DNA of 64,000 nucleotides, from contig NC_026501.1 of assembly GCF_000182925.2 (NCBI RefSeq), positions 868,001 to 932,000 on the forward strand. Direction: 5' to 3'. Source of the DNA: Neurospora crassa OR74A. Taxonomy: Eukaryota; Ascomycota; Sordariomycetes; Sordariales; Sordariaceae. A program made the position numbers and the translations under genes. Under the pieces are notes generated by a model that saw nothing but the letters and a program-made list of their open reading frames with translations, had not been told where the DNA came from and did not search any database. This document shows, piece by piece, positions 53,285 through 64,000 of the stretch. Position 1 is the stretch's first letter. Every line of letters begins with the position of its first letter.

Positions 53285-53300
53285 TTTCCCTATAGGGAAA
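53285..53300. repeat. Perfect copy of the dispersed 16-bp palindrome TTTCCCTATAGGGAAA
   Basis: This is the exact self-complementary form. One- or two-base variants occur near 4688, 34185, 34233, 37543, 39559, 39670, 39832, 40682, 52420, 52458, 53028, 53440 and 56706, and a shorter core in each 29-bp minisatellite unit at 7034-7336. None was found inside the three LTR elements. Confidence 0.85.
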
Positions 53301-54743
53301 TCTTATTTAGAAAGTATATTATTAAAGGAAGGAGAAGGAGAGGAGTTAGAAGGATTAACCGAGGAGGGGTTATATAGACGATTAAATATAGATTTACCTA
53401 AATTCAAAGTAAATACTTTAAAATACGAACTATATTAATATTTCCCTATAGAGAAATAATATAGGTGAATTATAGAGTTATAGGGAATTTTAATATAAAT
53501 ATTCAATAAATTCAATAGAGGATTTTATATTAAACTTCTATTTAATCCCCTTAAATATTCTTTATTATTATATATTACAGTTGTTCGTTGGGTATAATTA
53601 TTATATTAGTATTTATATATTATCCTTTATATATATAAAGGCGGAATAAACTATATATAGAGGGGTTCTATAGGGGTAATTTACCTTAAGTATATACTTA
53701 TTATATTTTATTATATAATAATTATTAATCCGGGTCCCTATATAACCTATAAACTTTAAATTATATAATATTTAAATCCTTATTTATTTAATAATATACC
53801 TTTATAAATATATAGATAATCGGTCTTCTATTAGCCGCCTAATAATTATTAATTAATTTCTATTATTAAGAGATCCTATAAAATAAAGATCTTATATAAG
53901 GATCTATCCTAATTAAATTATTAATATTTATATAGTAAATTAATACTTTGGGCGAATATACCCCAACTCCTACCTATTTACCCCCCTTTATTAATTCCTA
54001 TAGTCTTATTTATACTTTAGTAACTTCTTTTTATATTTTAATATTTACAACTTCTATTTCGGCCGCCTCTTTATATTCCTTCTTACGTACTCTCTCTACT
54101 TTAATTCGCTTTATTTAGAGAATTTTAAGTTCGAAAGCGTATATAAATACTCTATCCTTCTCCTTAGCCTATACCTCTCTTACCCTTTAAATTAATATTC
54201 GTACGTATAGGGTAAGTATTTATAGTATTAGATATCTAATTCTAATATTAAATTTATTATATTTTATTAGGGTATATAAGAACCTAATTAACTTTAGAGT
54301 TGTAATATTAAAGGACGAAGCTTATACGAATAATTAATAATTATTAAAGGTTTAAAATAATAATATAACTAACGAATTATTAAATATTAATTTTATTTAA
54401 TTTAATAGAATAGAAATAAAAGGAGGAGTTGAGGGGCGAGGAGGTATTGTTAAATTAAAATAAATTAGTACCTTTTTAGCTATTTTCTCCGTTCTTATTA
54501 GAGTACTATTTCTCTTTCGTTTATTTATATAAAATTAATTATTATTATATTAAGTAAATTATTAATTAATTATTAACCTACTATTTACCCTCGTTATATT
54601 ATAATTTAATTAATTTATAAGTAAATTAGCCCAATATCCAAATTTAATACTATATTTTATTTAAATTTCCTTATATACTATAAAAGTATAATTGAATTTC
54701 ATATTCCTACTAGTAGGTTAGTAAAAGTATAGTAATAGTAAAT

Positions 54744-54843
54744 NNNNNNNNNNNNNNNNNNNNNNNNNNNNNNNNNNNNNNNNNNNNNNNNNNNNNNNNN
54801 NNNNNNNNNNNNNNNNNNNNNNNNNNNNNNNNNNNNNNNNNNN
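54744..54843. other. Assembly gap (100 N)
   Basis: Exactly 100 N in unclassified AT-rich DNA. Confidence 0.99.
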
Positions 54844-56804
54844 AATATTATTAAAACTTATATATATTTAATTAATAGTATTTATACTATATTCGCTAAG
54901 GAATTAAATAAAATATAGGTTATAGGTTAAAGTTATTAAATTATAAATTAATTAATAATTAATCTTTAATATATTATTAATATTAGGAATTTACTTACTT
55001 TAGGTTATATTAGGGTTTCCTACTCTTTATAAAACCCTTATTAAATTATTAATAATATATTAAGGAATTTTATTAGGAGGTGGTAGTAAGTATATATATT
55101 AACTATAGGAGGTTATAATAATATATAGGATAGTTTTAGTATTAGCTAGAATATAAGTATTAATAATAATATTGTAACTTCGAATTTAGATAGTACTATA
55201 TCCTTATAGGTATTCGGTCTCTAATTTATTATTAATAAATCTTTAATAAATTTTTAAAATAAAGAGGAAAAATCTACTTACTACATTTAGCCTTTCTTAC
55301 TAATATAGAGTATATTTTAATATACACCTTAATATATAATAATTTAAGTATAGAATCCCTTAAATAACCTTCGATTATTAACTTAATATTTAACTAGAAT
55401 TGATTAAAATTATTAGAGAGGCTAGTAAAAAAATATATCCTCTCTCCTAGCTTCGAATTCTAATACTTTAACCAATAGCGAGTATAATTAATAATTATCT
55501 TAATAAAAATAAATTAGGAATATAAGTAATACTAATTATAAAGAGTATATCTTAAATAGGAAATACTTTACTTATATACTAAATAAATTTGCAAAATAAC
55601 TTCAATTCCTTATAGTCCTATATCTCCTAACGTATTCTAACCGCCTATACCTAACTAATTGTAAAGATTATATTAATAAATAATAATTACTATTAATTAA
55701 ATTATAGTAATATAATTAAAGCTGGGAATAAATTATAAATAAATCTATACCTAATAATTCGCCTAACTAAGGGGATTTTATCCTATTAAAAGCGGATCTA
55801 AAACAAAAAGTTTATAACTTCTTTATCGACTATAAATATAAACCTTTATTTATATACCTACCAAACTCTATAGTCTAAATATTTATAATATTTAATACTA
55901 ATATATTTATATATAGTACAATAATAAACAGCGTTATTTAAATAGTTAGAGGAAATTTCCTTTGTAAGTATTTTCCTTATAATATAATACTAAATTTGGA
56001 ATATAAGAGAGTAATTAAATATTAACCTTATTTAAATTACTATTTTATTTTAAAATACTACTATTATATACCTCGCTTTACAGAGCCTTAACCTAGTCTT
56101 CAATTAAACTATTAACGTTTATAATATATATTACACTAAGAGTAGAAGATTCGGGGTATTTTAGAATAGTAATTATATAGTATATCGTTTCGATAAAAAT
56201 AGAATATTAATTAATATTATTAAATAAAATGAATATTGGGCCTATAATTTCAACCTTTATATAATTAATATTATAGGATTAATTATTAATTAATATAGAA
56301 TATATTTAAGATATATTAATAAAAATTTACTAGAAGGTTATTAAATATTATAATATTAGGAGGGGTTATATCCTTTAAATCCTCCAATTTATTAAATTCG
56401 GCTACTATACTAATAATTTACTATAATTCGAATATAGTAGACGGTCTATTAAATACTTTATTATTCTATTTAATTAAACCGAACCTAGTAATAATAGCCA
56501 AAGTATCGGCGTTAGAAATAGGGCTAGTACTTATTTTATATCGAGTATAATAAATTAGAGATTAATTAGGGATAGATTACGTAGGTATTATTGCGAACTA
56601 TTGTAGAAGGTTTACGGAAGGGTAAGTTCGGATTGATATTATTCGGACTTATATATTTCTTATTCGTAGGCAAATTTCGTTTATTAGGATCAAAAGCGCC
56701 GGTTATTTCTCTATAGGGAAAGTCAAAAGGTATATATGCGACGTGTTAAAGGGGTGATGGTCAGCTGAGAGATTTTCTATAGTGTGGGGTCGGTCTTGGC
56801 GTAT

Positions 56805-56854
56805 CCACTTGGGTCAGGAAGCTTTGGGTATGGGGTCGGGTCATGTGAGTACTC
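56805..56854 (-). repeat. Right copy of the boundary inverted repeat
   Basis: Positions 56816-56844 are the exact reverse complement of 4415-4443, with weaker similarity extending on both sides. It lies about 80 bp outside the right end of the AT-rich block, in unmutated DNA. Confidence 0.85.
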
Positions 56855-58375
56855 AGACTAAGTGCCTTGGAGGTTGGGACCTCAGCTGTTAGCACACTAC
56901 ACTACACGGCAGTGGTGACTGAGTGCCTCTGTCGCCAATCTACCTAACAATTCCTAAGTACCTCTAGGTTACCTACCTATTTTTCCTTTGACCGCCCGCT
57001 GGGGAGGTAGGATTTGTTTCTTCCATCTCTTTCCCAGCCGTCGTTCTCTCCGGTGGGTGATCACCATCCGTCCCGTCTTCTGTCCCTTTTTACGCAGCAT
57101 CACCCTCGCCGAGTCCGTCAATGGTCCCTGACTGCCCCACATTGTCCGCCAAACACCATCGTGCGATTCGACAGATGGCGAGTACAAAGCGGGGAGAAAC
57201 GGGGTTCTGTATCCACGCTGCCAAGGCGAGCTGCCCACACAGCGAACCCTTCACAATCTTGAGCCGCATAGGCCAAAAAACCCTTGTCTCGAGGCGGTCG
57301 CCAAGTATCTCTTAACTTTTGACCGTGCTACCCGCGCTTGCATAGAACATTTCCATTTCTCCTCCCGTTCAGTTCCATCCTTCTCGCTTCGACTCCCGTA
57401 GCCGTCCGTACTTCTTCACTTCAAAAGGCCTGTGTTGTTTTTACAAGTATACTTGCCATTACTTGCCATTTCCCCATTGGCTTTTTGATTTGCGTTGTCG
57501 GATTACACTGCAGCAGCAAAGCACCACGATGAGGCTCTGTCCAAACTGAAACTCACATTGTCCATTCAGGAACACGTCCAGCGGGAAAAAGGGGCAAGCC
57601 ACGGGCACGACGGGTTTCTCCACGACGACGAGTAAGAAGGGAGGCTGCTGCATCACCACTGCATGGCTACACCACACGTGCTGGCATCAACCCGGATCAA
57701 ATGGCCTCCCGCACCACCAAGGGCCCACCAACTGGCAGAGCCATGCAGCGATACCCAAGGAGGCTGGAACACACGGGTCCCCAAGATCTGGTTCGCATGT
57801 GGAGTGCTGGAACTGGTTGGCCTTGTGAAGCAAAACACTTTGTTGGAATGTTGATGTTTCAAATCTAGGTACTGGTCCAAGTCAGTCATTGGCTGTGGAA
57901 TGGAACTTGGATGAAAAGAAAGCTCATTGTCCATCTCTTCGGCATCATCCGGATCTCCAGAGCGGGAAACCCGATCGATCGTTCGTTGCCGTGAGCAAGG
58001 AACGGACGAGAAGGAAAAAAAAAGGCACGCCGCTTGCTGCAGGTCGCTGATACCACTTGCACCATTCAGTCCACTGACGCAGCGACGCCATAGGTACTGC
58101 CTATCAAGGTTCTTGCGACTTCCACTTGCCAACTTCATGTCTGTCGACACCTGTGTCCTCGCAAACACTACAAATGTCAACAATGAGCCTGAATCCAAAA
58201 GAAGGTCAAGATGAAACGGACAACATTTCCGGCGAACAGCTCACCCGGGCGCTTCCACGTCAATCTTGATTCGATATCGAAGAATGAGGCCCAGAGGTTC
58301 CCATGATTCCTCAACCCACAACGCCCACTGTCGTCATCACCATTCCAGAAGACCCAATGTTTGGGGCCACACGCT
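56855..58375. other. GC-normal intergenic DNA, no supported gene
   Basis: Several overlapping open frames on both strands, the longest 181 codons on the minus strand at 57653-58198, have no intron signals, no conserved motif and low-complexity or random-looking translations. Part of this stretch is the 3' flank of the secreted-protein gene at 58376. Confidence 0.5.
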
Positions 58376-59148
58376 CTACACATCACAGAAAATATCATGC
58401 GTCGCATTCGACACCACCAGCGTCGGGCCCGGCTTGACCGTGAAGCTCGTCTCCGTCGCCGACTCTATCGAGTTCATGCATTGTTCTAAAAGAGCCACAT
58501 GTTAACAAGCGGGCATCGCATAGGAATCATCCATCAGAAAGTACTTTGATCCCAAGGAGCTACTCTACTCATTCACTCTTTGGAAAACAAACCTCAAAGA
58601 AAGAAACACACTAGTAGCAAATCACTGACCTCGTTGTTTATCACAATCACTAACCCCAAAACTCGTCTTCTTGTTCTCGTCATTCGCCGTATCCGCGCAC
58701 GCATTCTTTTGGTTGTCGCAGACGCGGCTGGCTGCTGTTGCAAAGTCAGGCTGAAATAGTACATCGTCAGTATGTATGGTAGCATGGTAAACGCTCGGCT
58801 ATATCCTGGCCCTGAGGCAGTATGGGAGCAGACAAAGAAAGAGAAGAGACTCACAAAGGTTTCACCATTTACTTCAAATGGCCTTGAAGGGTTACCCGAA
58901 AAGACTATCGGCTGCGGTGATGCTCCGCCGAGGAAGTTGGCTGTGTGGAAGAAGGAGTCGAGCTCCTGGCCTGTTGACACGTCTCGTGGGAGGTTGAAGG
59001 CGAAGTCAAGTTCTGCGTGGTGAGTGTCTTCGAGGGTGGGCGAGTCTGGTGAGGCGGCAAAGACTGTTACGTAACTGGAGAGGAAGAGGAGGAGGATTGT
59101 CGTTGTCGTCGTCGTCGTCGTTTGAAGATGCTGAGTGGGCTTCATCAT
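58376..59148 (-). CDS. Small secreted cysteine-containing protein, 174 aa, three exons
   Basis: Joined exons 59148-58855, 58750-58630 and 58485-58376 give 525 nt with a TAG stop. Intron 1 (58854-58751) is GTGAGT..TTTCAG; intron 2 (58629-58486) is GTCAGT..TTTTAG. Both keep phase and restore a continuous protein. The start is the ATG at 59148 (MMKPTQHLQ); the frame is open further upstream but lacks a signal peptide there. The N-terminus has a Thr run, then a hydrophobic core and a likely cleavage after VFAA (about residue 32). The mature part ends in a cysteine-bearing region with CDNQKNAC, SDCDKQREQC and a final FCDV. This arrangement recalls small secreted proteins shared among filamentous fungi (from memory, no named family). 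Its place 1.65 kb from a RIP block resembles that of effector-like genes; function is not known. Confidence 0.85.
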
Positions 59149-61260
59149 GGTAGATCGGTGCTTCAAGTTGGACTCCTTCTTAGAACTTGTACTCGACCTT
59201 CTGGTCAAAGGCGATTCGGCTCGTAGTTCTCGTCGTCTTGTCTTGTCCTTGCAAGTAGTATTATGCGCGGAGATGTCGCAAGGTGTTGTTAACCCCAATG
59301 ATTCCACTCGAAGCAAAAGCCCGGAAAACAACTCAAACAGGCAGCAAGCAGGTCCGAATTCGTCGCCGTCACAGCCTCTAAACTCAAACTAAAGTCGTTC
59401 GTATTGGTGAAGATAATCTTTCAGAATAAACCCAGCGAACACACTCTCAGGACAAAGAAAAGAAAGGAAAGAGTTCATCATTCTCAGGTTCAGAAGCGCT
59501 CTCCAGCCAGTAAGTACGTGTAGGTAGTTCGGGCAATGTTCGTTAAAAAAAAGGCTGAAACAATCTTGAGACGAGGGTCGTTGTCCATGGTTGCAACGAA
59601 ACAATCCTTCCCATGCCTCCAGTCCCTACCAATCTCGTCTCGGTCCCCGATCCGACCACCGACCGGAATGTGGAACCATACCAATCAATATCTTCGTCAT
59701 CTACATATGTAAAAGGCTAAGCCACCCACGAGGGCATACGAAACAGGAAACAAAGATGAGTAGGTGATCGACTTGGGAACTTGATGCGCATAAAAAGGTT
59801 TTTTTTACCTACATGGCGAACACGATGATGATCCACGTTTTCTATGTTCTAATATCGTATAAAGCACCGATGGGAGTGAGTGACGGACGATTGACTGACT
59901 TCCCTGGTCTAGGAACCATAGCCACCCACCCAGTCGAGGTTTTTCTTTCGAGCAAGTGAGTCGGCTACCTAGCTACACTAGATTGAAGAGTGTAACGAAC
60001 GGAGAGGTATCCGATGTAGTATCCATCATCTCAGGGGGCGCAGTTCTAAAAAAAAAAAAAGGGTTTGCTTATACCATAGGTAGGTACCTCTAGCCCGTGA
60101 TCTGTCGACACCTTAGAGCACCCACATCATCAACTGTTGAGAAATAGTACCTAGGAAAAAGGGGGATCCAGAGTAAGTTGAGGGAATTACGTTAGTTATG
60201 TAGACACCGAAGCTGTCCTAGCTTCGACAAAAGCAAAAAAGAAAACTTTTTGACTTAATGAAGCTTCGTTAACGGCTTTTCTTGGATAAGAAAATACCTT
60301 CCATAGCATCAACCCATCTTTCCTTGTCATAACTTCTGCTTATGTCTGAAATATCCATCTGACTAGTTGATGACCAACAGCCTGGAGTATGAACTACTTG
60401 TTCGTAGAGGTAGTTTGCTAACGTCTGTCTGTTCCTTGAGTAAATTCCGGCCACTAATCAGTTAGTTGGTCCCTGTCAAGTCAGGGATTCAGTATAATGA
60501 TGGTGAACAAAAGGAGAAGGCTCTAGGGAAGCCTTCAACCAAACAGGCACAAAGCTCTTCTTTGTGTCTGTCCAGTCCAGAAAGTTGTGATATCCTTGGC
60601 TGATAGTGTATCACGAAAGCAATTGAGGTCATTTCGACTAAACTGTCTTCACGCGGAATGTGGGTTTGTTGGGAACGGTTGTATGATTTGGAAAATATCT
60701 TTCCTTCTATCCATTCATCCATCCATCCATCCATCCATCTTCATCCATTTCTCTGCTTGCTTGCTTGCCTGCTCTGCTATGACTTTTCCACCCTTTCAGA
60801 TTTCGTTATCTTTTCGTGATATGGGAGTGTAATGAGTGTGTGTACGTAGAGAAAACGTAGTGTACATCAATTTTGTGTTGTATCTTCTCCTCCCCTCAAG
60901 CGCATACCAAATAAATGCTCTGCCCACTACCGGTAGATTGCCACATCATACACATGTGAGCCCCCCAGGGTTCAAAACCAAGCAGAGCCGAGTCAGAAAG
61001 AAGAATGTCAATGCGATATGGCATTGCCACATGTTTTGTAAAATCTAGAAAAACATTTTATGTGAAAAGAAAAGAAAAGAAAAAATGCAGGCTGCCGTAG
61101 CCGATAACAGGCAAACTCAGTGATGGCGACGACGGCGACGACTGAAAGACGCGGAAGGGGTATCTTGATCGCTGATGATTTGGTACGCTTTAAAAAAGCG
61201 AAATGGAACAACGCAAAAACTTCGTATTTCTTTGTTTGTGGATATATCGCAAAATAAAAA
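59149..61260. other. Intergenic DNA between two minus-strand genes
   Basis: I see no supported gene. The right end is the 3' flank of the membrane-protein gene, and the left end is the promoter side of the secreted-protein gene. It holds a poly-A run at about 60048-60060, a TAGGTAGGTACCTCTAG step near 60077, an ATCC microsatellite and GAAAA repeats near 61066-61085. Confidence 0.55.
60716..60739. repeat. ATCC tetranucleotide microsatellite
   Basis: About six ATCC units, followed after 15 bp by a TTGC repeat at 60754-60770. It is noncoding in any supported gene. Confidence 0.85.
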
Positions 61261-62136
61261 TTAGAAGTTTGACGCCTGGTTCACATGCGTCGGCGCATGA
61301 TAGCTCTCGAGCGTGCTTTGGAAGGGGGTGCGTCCAACCATGGATCCTCCAACTTCGGGCTTGCCAGCGTCATTGTAATCCATCAGATTGTCGGCCTCCT
61401 CGGACTGCTTCTTGCGGCCATAGATCCTCCAGCCAACGATGCCCAAGCCGGCCAAGATGATGGCTCCGCCAATACCAACAACGACGCCAATAACAGTGTT
61501 GCGGGTCTGGGACGACATGTCGCCGTCCTTGCTGTCCTTACCGGAAGCAAGGCTAGGAGGCGGGGTCGAGGTAGTGAGGGCTTCGCTCGTCACGGTTGTC
61601 GCAACTCCCTGCTGGTTGGTGGTGGTGATGATTTGGGTGATGGTCTTGATGATGGGCTTGACAGACGTGCTGGACTTGGAGTTGTCATCGTCGTTGTTGG
61701 ATGATCCACCGCTTCCGCCAGCCGAGGACGACGGTGCTGGTGCTGGTTCCTTGGAAGAGGATACAACCTCGCCGTTAGGGTTCGCTGTTACTGTAGGCTG
61801 GTCGTTGTTGGTGGGTTTCGTGGTTGTCTGTGCTGGGGGAGGTGACGTTGTAGTGGCAGCTGGCACCGAAACAGACTTGGACGTGGTGGTGGGCTCGGCT
61901 GGTGGGTCTGCGCTTGTTGTTGTGGCAGGAGCAGCCTTTGTTGATGTCGTCTCTGGGGTCGGTACCTCGACGCTCGTGTCCACGGGGAGGTCGGCGGAGG
62001 AGCTACCGCTGTCTGCTCTCCGCACCAGGGGACCGACATTGTTGTGGTGAGGGACATTGACGCCCTTGCGGATGTAGGAGGCCTCGGCGACACTTAGGGC
62101 CGAAAGGCCAACGAGAAGTAGGCGACTGAGCTGCAT
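61261..62136 (-). CDS. Ser/Thr-rich single-pass plasma-membrane protein, cell-wall-sensor-like, 291 aa
   Basis: A complete single-exon frame from ATG at 62136 to TAA at 61261. Residues 1-19 form a signal peptide (LSRLLLVGLSALSVAEA). Residues about 40-205 are rich in Ser, Thr and Pro, as in heavily O-mannosylated extracellular stalks, with an acidic Asn/Asp/Ser patch near 145-155. One transmembrane helix follows at about 213-236 (TVIGVVVGIGGAIILAGLGI), then a basic stop-transfer GRKK and a cytoplasmic tail of about 50 residues. This is the plan of Mid2/Wsc-type wall-stress sensors, but there is no WSC cysteine domain and the assignment rests on architecture alone. The extracellular repeats and tail would suit a surface receptor or adhesion protein equally well. 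Confidence 0.88.
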   Translation of the reverse strand: MQLSRLLLVGLSALSVAEASYIRKGVNVPHHNNVGPLVRRADSGSSSADLPVDTSVEVPTPETTSTKAAPATTTSADPPAEPTTTSKSVSVPAATTTSPPPAQTTTKPTNNDQPTVTANPNGEVVSSSKEPAPAPSSSAGGSGGSSNNDDDNSKSSTSVKPIIKTITQIITTTNQQGVATTVTSEALTTSTPPPSLASGKDSKDGDMSSQTRNTVIGVVVGIGGAIILAGLGIVGWRIYGRKKQSEEADNLMDYNDAGKPEVGGSMVGRTPFQSTLESYHAPTHVNQASNF

Positions 62137-64000
62137 TACGATGACACTGATGTGAAAGTGTTGATGTGGTGTTGATGGTTGATGGTATGCGTGGGAATCG
62201 TCGAACCCTTATGGGGAAGGGTTATTACACTGGCTCGACGCCCTCCAGTAGTCTGCTGGCTCGGTGAGGCCCGGGTGTGCACTAGGTGACGATCGGTTCT
62301 TGGGTTTAGCGCAGGCTAATTAGCTTCCCTTGGGCGCGGCGAATGTCGACCAGTCAACTAAACGAAGGCGGTTGCTCTCAGCGGGGAGAGTGTCGTCGGA
62401 TATCGAGACTGGAAGTGGAAGTGTGAATAGGGTTAAGTTGCGAAATCGAACGAGGGAAGTGCGCGCGGTTGGTGAAACGATTGTATGGGTTAGGATCCCT
62501 TTTATTTGAGAGTGTAATACTAATGACAATAGAAGCGAGGGAAAGGGAAAATAGGAAAGTGGGTGGAAAATGGGAAACGAGAGACTAGATCGATAGAAAT
62601 GGTGGAAGGGTTGGTTGGGTGGGTGGGACGGCTACACTACACTACTAGAATTTTGGACGAGGAGCGGGAAAAGAGCGCGGCGTGATCTCTGCGTCCCATT
62701 TCCTTGCAATGACGGGAGTGAGGCATTCCCTCGTTCAGGTCACGAAGACAAGTGGACGACGGGGACAACACACCTTCCAACGCTGGAAGGAACGGAGGGT
62801 CGGGTACAAAAGAGTGGACACGGTGGGCACCAAGCGGTAGGGCACTGTGGGTTTGATATCCACAGACCCCGAAGTCCTGCAGGATGCAAACACTTGGCGC
62901 CCCAGGATGGGACGACAAGCACTGTCAGCCATGGCCAGCCACCCGTCCGAAAAAATGCCGACAGGCTGGCAACGACCGGCAGAGACTGCCAACTGGCCCC
63001 GCGTGGCCTCGTATTGCGGCCTGGGCGTGCCGGGACAGGCCCTTAATTTGGCGCACGCAGCGCCCATCCGCTGACCCCGATTCGAGATGGAACGAACCAT
63101 TGGTATAACGGTCTCCGGCGGGCCGGCAGTACATCTCTTTGTCTCTGCCCCTGTGGGCCCAGCGCCTGAGTCTGCAAGATTTTATAAATAAAAACTCCGA
63201 CTCCAGCGGTCGAATGTCTTGCCTGGCTGCCCGTTGATTGACAAGGACGGCGTCTATGTACGTTTGACGGACTGTTGCATTCTTTCCAACTGAGTTTGAT
63301 CAAACCAACAAGCTGGCCCATGTATTCTTCAGTTGTCTCCTTTGAAAAAGACGCCACCGTGTTTGGGAAGGCGAGATGAACCATATAAAGTTGAATGAAG
63401 TGGCCTGCCTGTGCTCTGTGCGTCTCCATGCATCATCTGTGATGAATTATGCAACGGGACGAACGGGATGCGCTAGCCAGAATGGCATGCATAATAACGG
63501 TTTTTGATATCAAACTGAAGCCTGCACAACCGTCATCCCAACCCAACCTTTCCTCCCGTCTTCAACGAACGACACCATCTTTTGCCCTCGTCGTCGCACT
63601 CTCGTCATCGCAAACCACCGACTTTCTGGTTGAGTGCTCTGCATATTGCATATTGTTCAATGGCCCGCGGGACAAGGCATGACTCCGTCTATTTCCACTT
63701 CCACTCAAGACAGGACGGGGCAGGTGACATGGAGAGAATTTGACGAGATCCATCGCCAAGACTCTTGAGAAGCTGAGAAAATCAAGGTTGCCAAGCCCGT
63801 ACCCTGAAAATTGGCCAGAGGATTTCTGCAATCTCGAGGGAATGAAATGCGCTTCGATACCTCAGCATTCGGCACCACTCGAATCGCCCTCTGCCTCGGC
63901 TACCATCTTGTCTCCTCTCCCATGAAACAAAATCACCAACGTTCCCCAGATTGCAATGTGTCATGAGGGGTTGCTAGCGACGCGGGAAACCACAGACGAG
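62137..64000. other. GC-normal upstream DNA, no supported gene
   Basis: The first few hundred bases are the promoter and 5' UTR side of the membrane-protein gene. Overlapping frames between 62615 and 63430 on both strands (up to 143 codons) have no recognisable domain, and their mutual overlap suggests chance open frames in GC-rich DNA. No tRNA was found. Confidence 0.5.

Larger units (their letters stand above)
4480..56725. other. RIP-mutated AT-rich block, about 52 kb
   Basis: Base composition changes abruptly at both ends. Inside, CpA and TpG are rare and TpA is very common. Recognisable retroelement frames are interrupted mainly by TAA and TAG where Gln or Trp is expected, and the two outer LTR copies differ by about two dozen transitions with no transversion seen. 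This is the pattern of repeat-induced point mutation. No intact gene was found. Five runs of exactly 100 N mark assembly gaps of unknown true size. Such blocks are normally heterochromatic in fungi; that is family knowledge and not visible here. Confidence 0.95.
52342..56725. other. Degraded non-LTR repeat DNA, right part of the block
   Basis: No LTR pair or named element was found. It has six copies of the palindrome, at 52420, 52458, 53028, 53285, 53440 and 56706, the last within a few bases of the block end. The first two sit in a 38-bp direct repeat. Plus-strand frames near 56380-56700 retain some coherence but no motif I know. Confidence 0.6.

Noticed and set aside
4480-56725. Mitochondrial or bacterial origin of the AT-rich sequence
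   Set aside because: Reverse transcriptase and integrase frames broken by TAA/TAG, paired LTRs and transition-only differences point to nuclear RIP-mutated repeats; no mitochondrial gene was seen.
4480-56725. Starship giant transposon with a DUF3435 captain
   Set aside because: No tyrosine-recombinase motif could be read near either edge, so the label is not supported, although a degraded captain cannot be excluded.
57653-58198. 181-codon minus-strand ORF as a gene
   Set aside because: No domain, no signal peptide, no intron signals that extend it, and overlapping open frames on the other strand; it follows the secreted-protein gene and may be flank sequence.
60950-60990. Possible tRNA T-arm (GGTTCAAAACC)
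   Set aside because: No matching acceptor, D-arm or anticodon stem could be built around it.
61439-62050. 203-codon plus-strand ORF
   Set aside because: It is antisense to the membrane-protein gene and a by-product of its Ser/Thr/Pro codon bias.
62615-63429. Several 75-143 codon ORFs on both strands
   Set aside because: They overlap one another, have no recognisable feature and read like chance open frames in GC-rich DNA.

Overview
The window looks like nuclear DNA of a filamentous ascomycete (Pezizomycotina, probably Sordariomycetes; the species cannot be fixed from sequence alone). Reasons: short introns with GT..AG ends and CTGAC-type branch points, gene families of filamentous fungi, and one long AT-rich block whose decay is the signature of repeat-induced point mutation (RIP: CpA to TpA on either strand). 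In that block CA/TG dinucleotides are scarce, TA is in large excess, and old reading frames are broken almost only by TAA/TAG at former CAA/CAG/TGG codons.

Layout. (1) 1-4.4 kb, normal GC: the 5' two-thirds or so of a large, mostly disordered conserved protein gene on the minus strand, running off the left edge, plus its upstream region. (2) 4.48-56.73 kb, about 52 kb of RIP-degraded, gene-free, AT-rich DNA with five 100-N assembly gaps. It holds three chromodomain-bearing Ty3/Gypsy retrotransposons. Two are nested: an 11.2-kb element with 339-bp LTRs and TTAAT target duplications (9772-21016) sits inside another of about 11.2 kb with 189-bp LTRs and GCTAC/GTTAC duplications (7637-30117). The third (43554 to about 52.3 kb) lies downstream and is interrupted by a barely mutated fragment that runs into a gap. 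The DNA around these elements (4.5-7.6, 30.1-43.5 and 52.3-56.7 kb) is different: it carries many copies of a 16-bp palindrome, TTTCCCTATAGGGAAA, several tandem arrays and minus-strand coding remnants. (3) 56.73-64 kb, normal GC: a three-exon gene for a small secreted cysteine-bearing protein and a single-exon gene for a Ser/Thr-rich single-pass membrane protein, both on the minus strand.

The most notable points are a perfect 29-bp inverted repeat placed just outside both ends of the AT-rich block; the palindrome family, which I find only in the non-LTR part of the block; and the long unassigned third ORFs between pol and the 3' LTR in both nested retroelements. Taken together, the block could be an older, roughly 21-kb repeat island or large mobile element with inverted ends, later filled by chromoviruses and silenced by RIP. 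That is inference; a heterochromatin or centromere-type island is the main alternative. No working gene was found inside the block.
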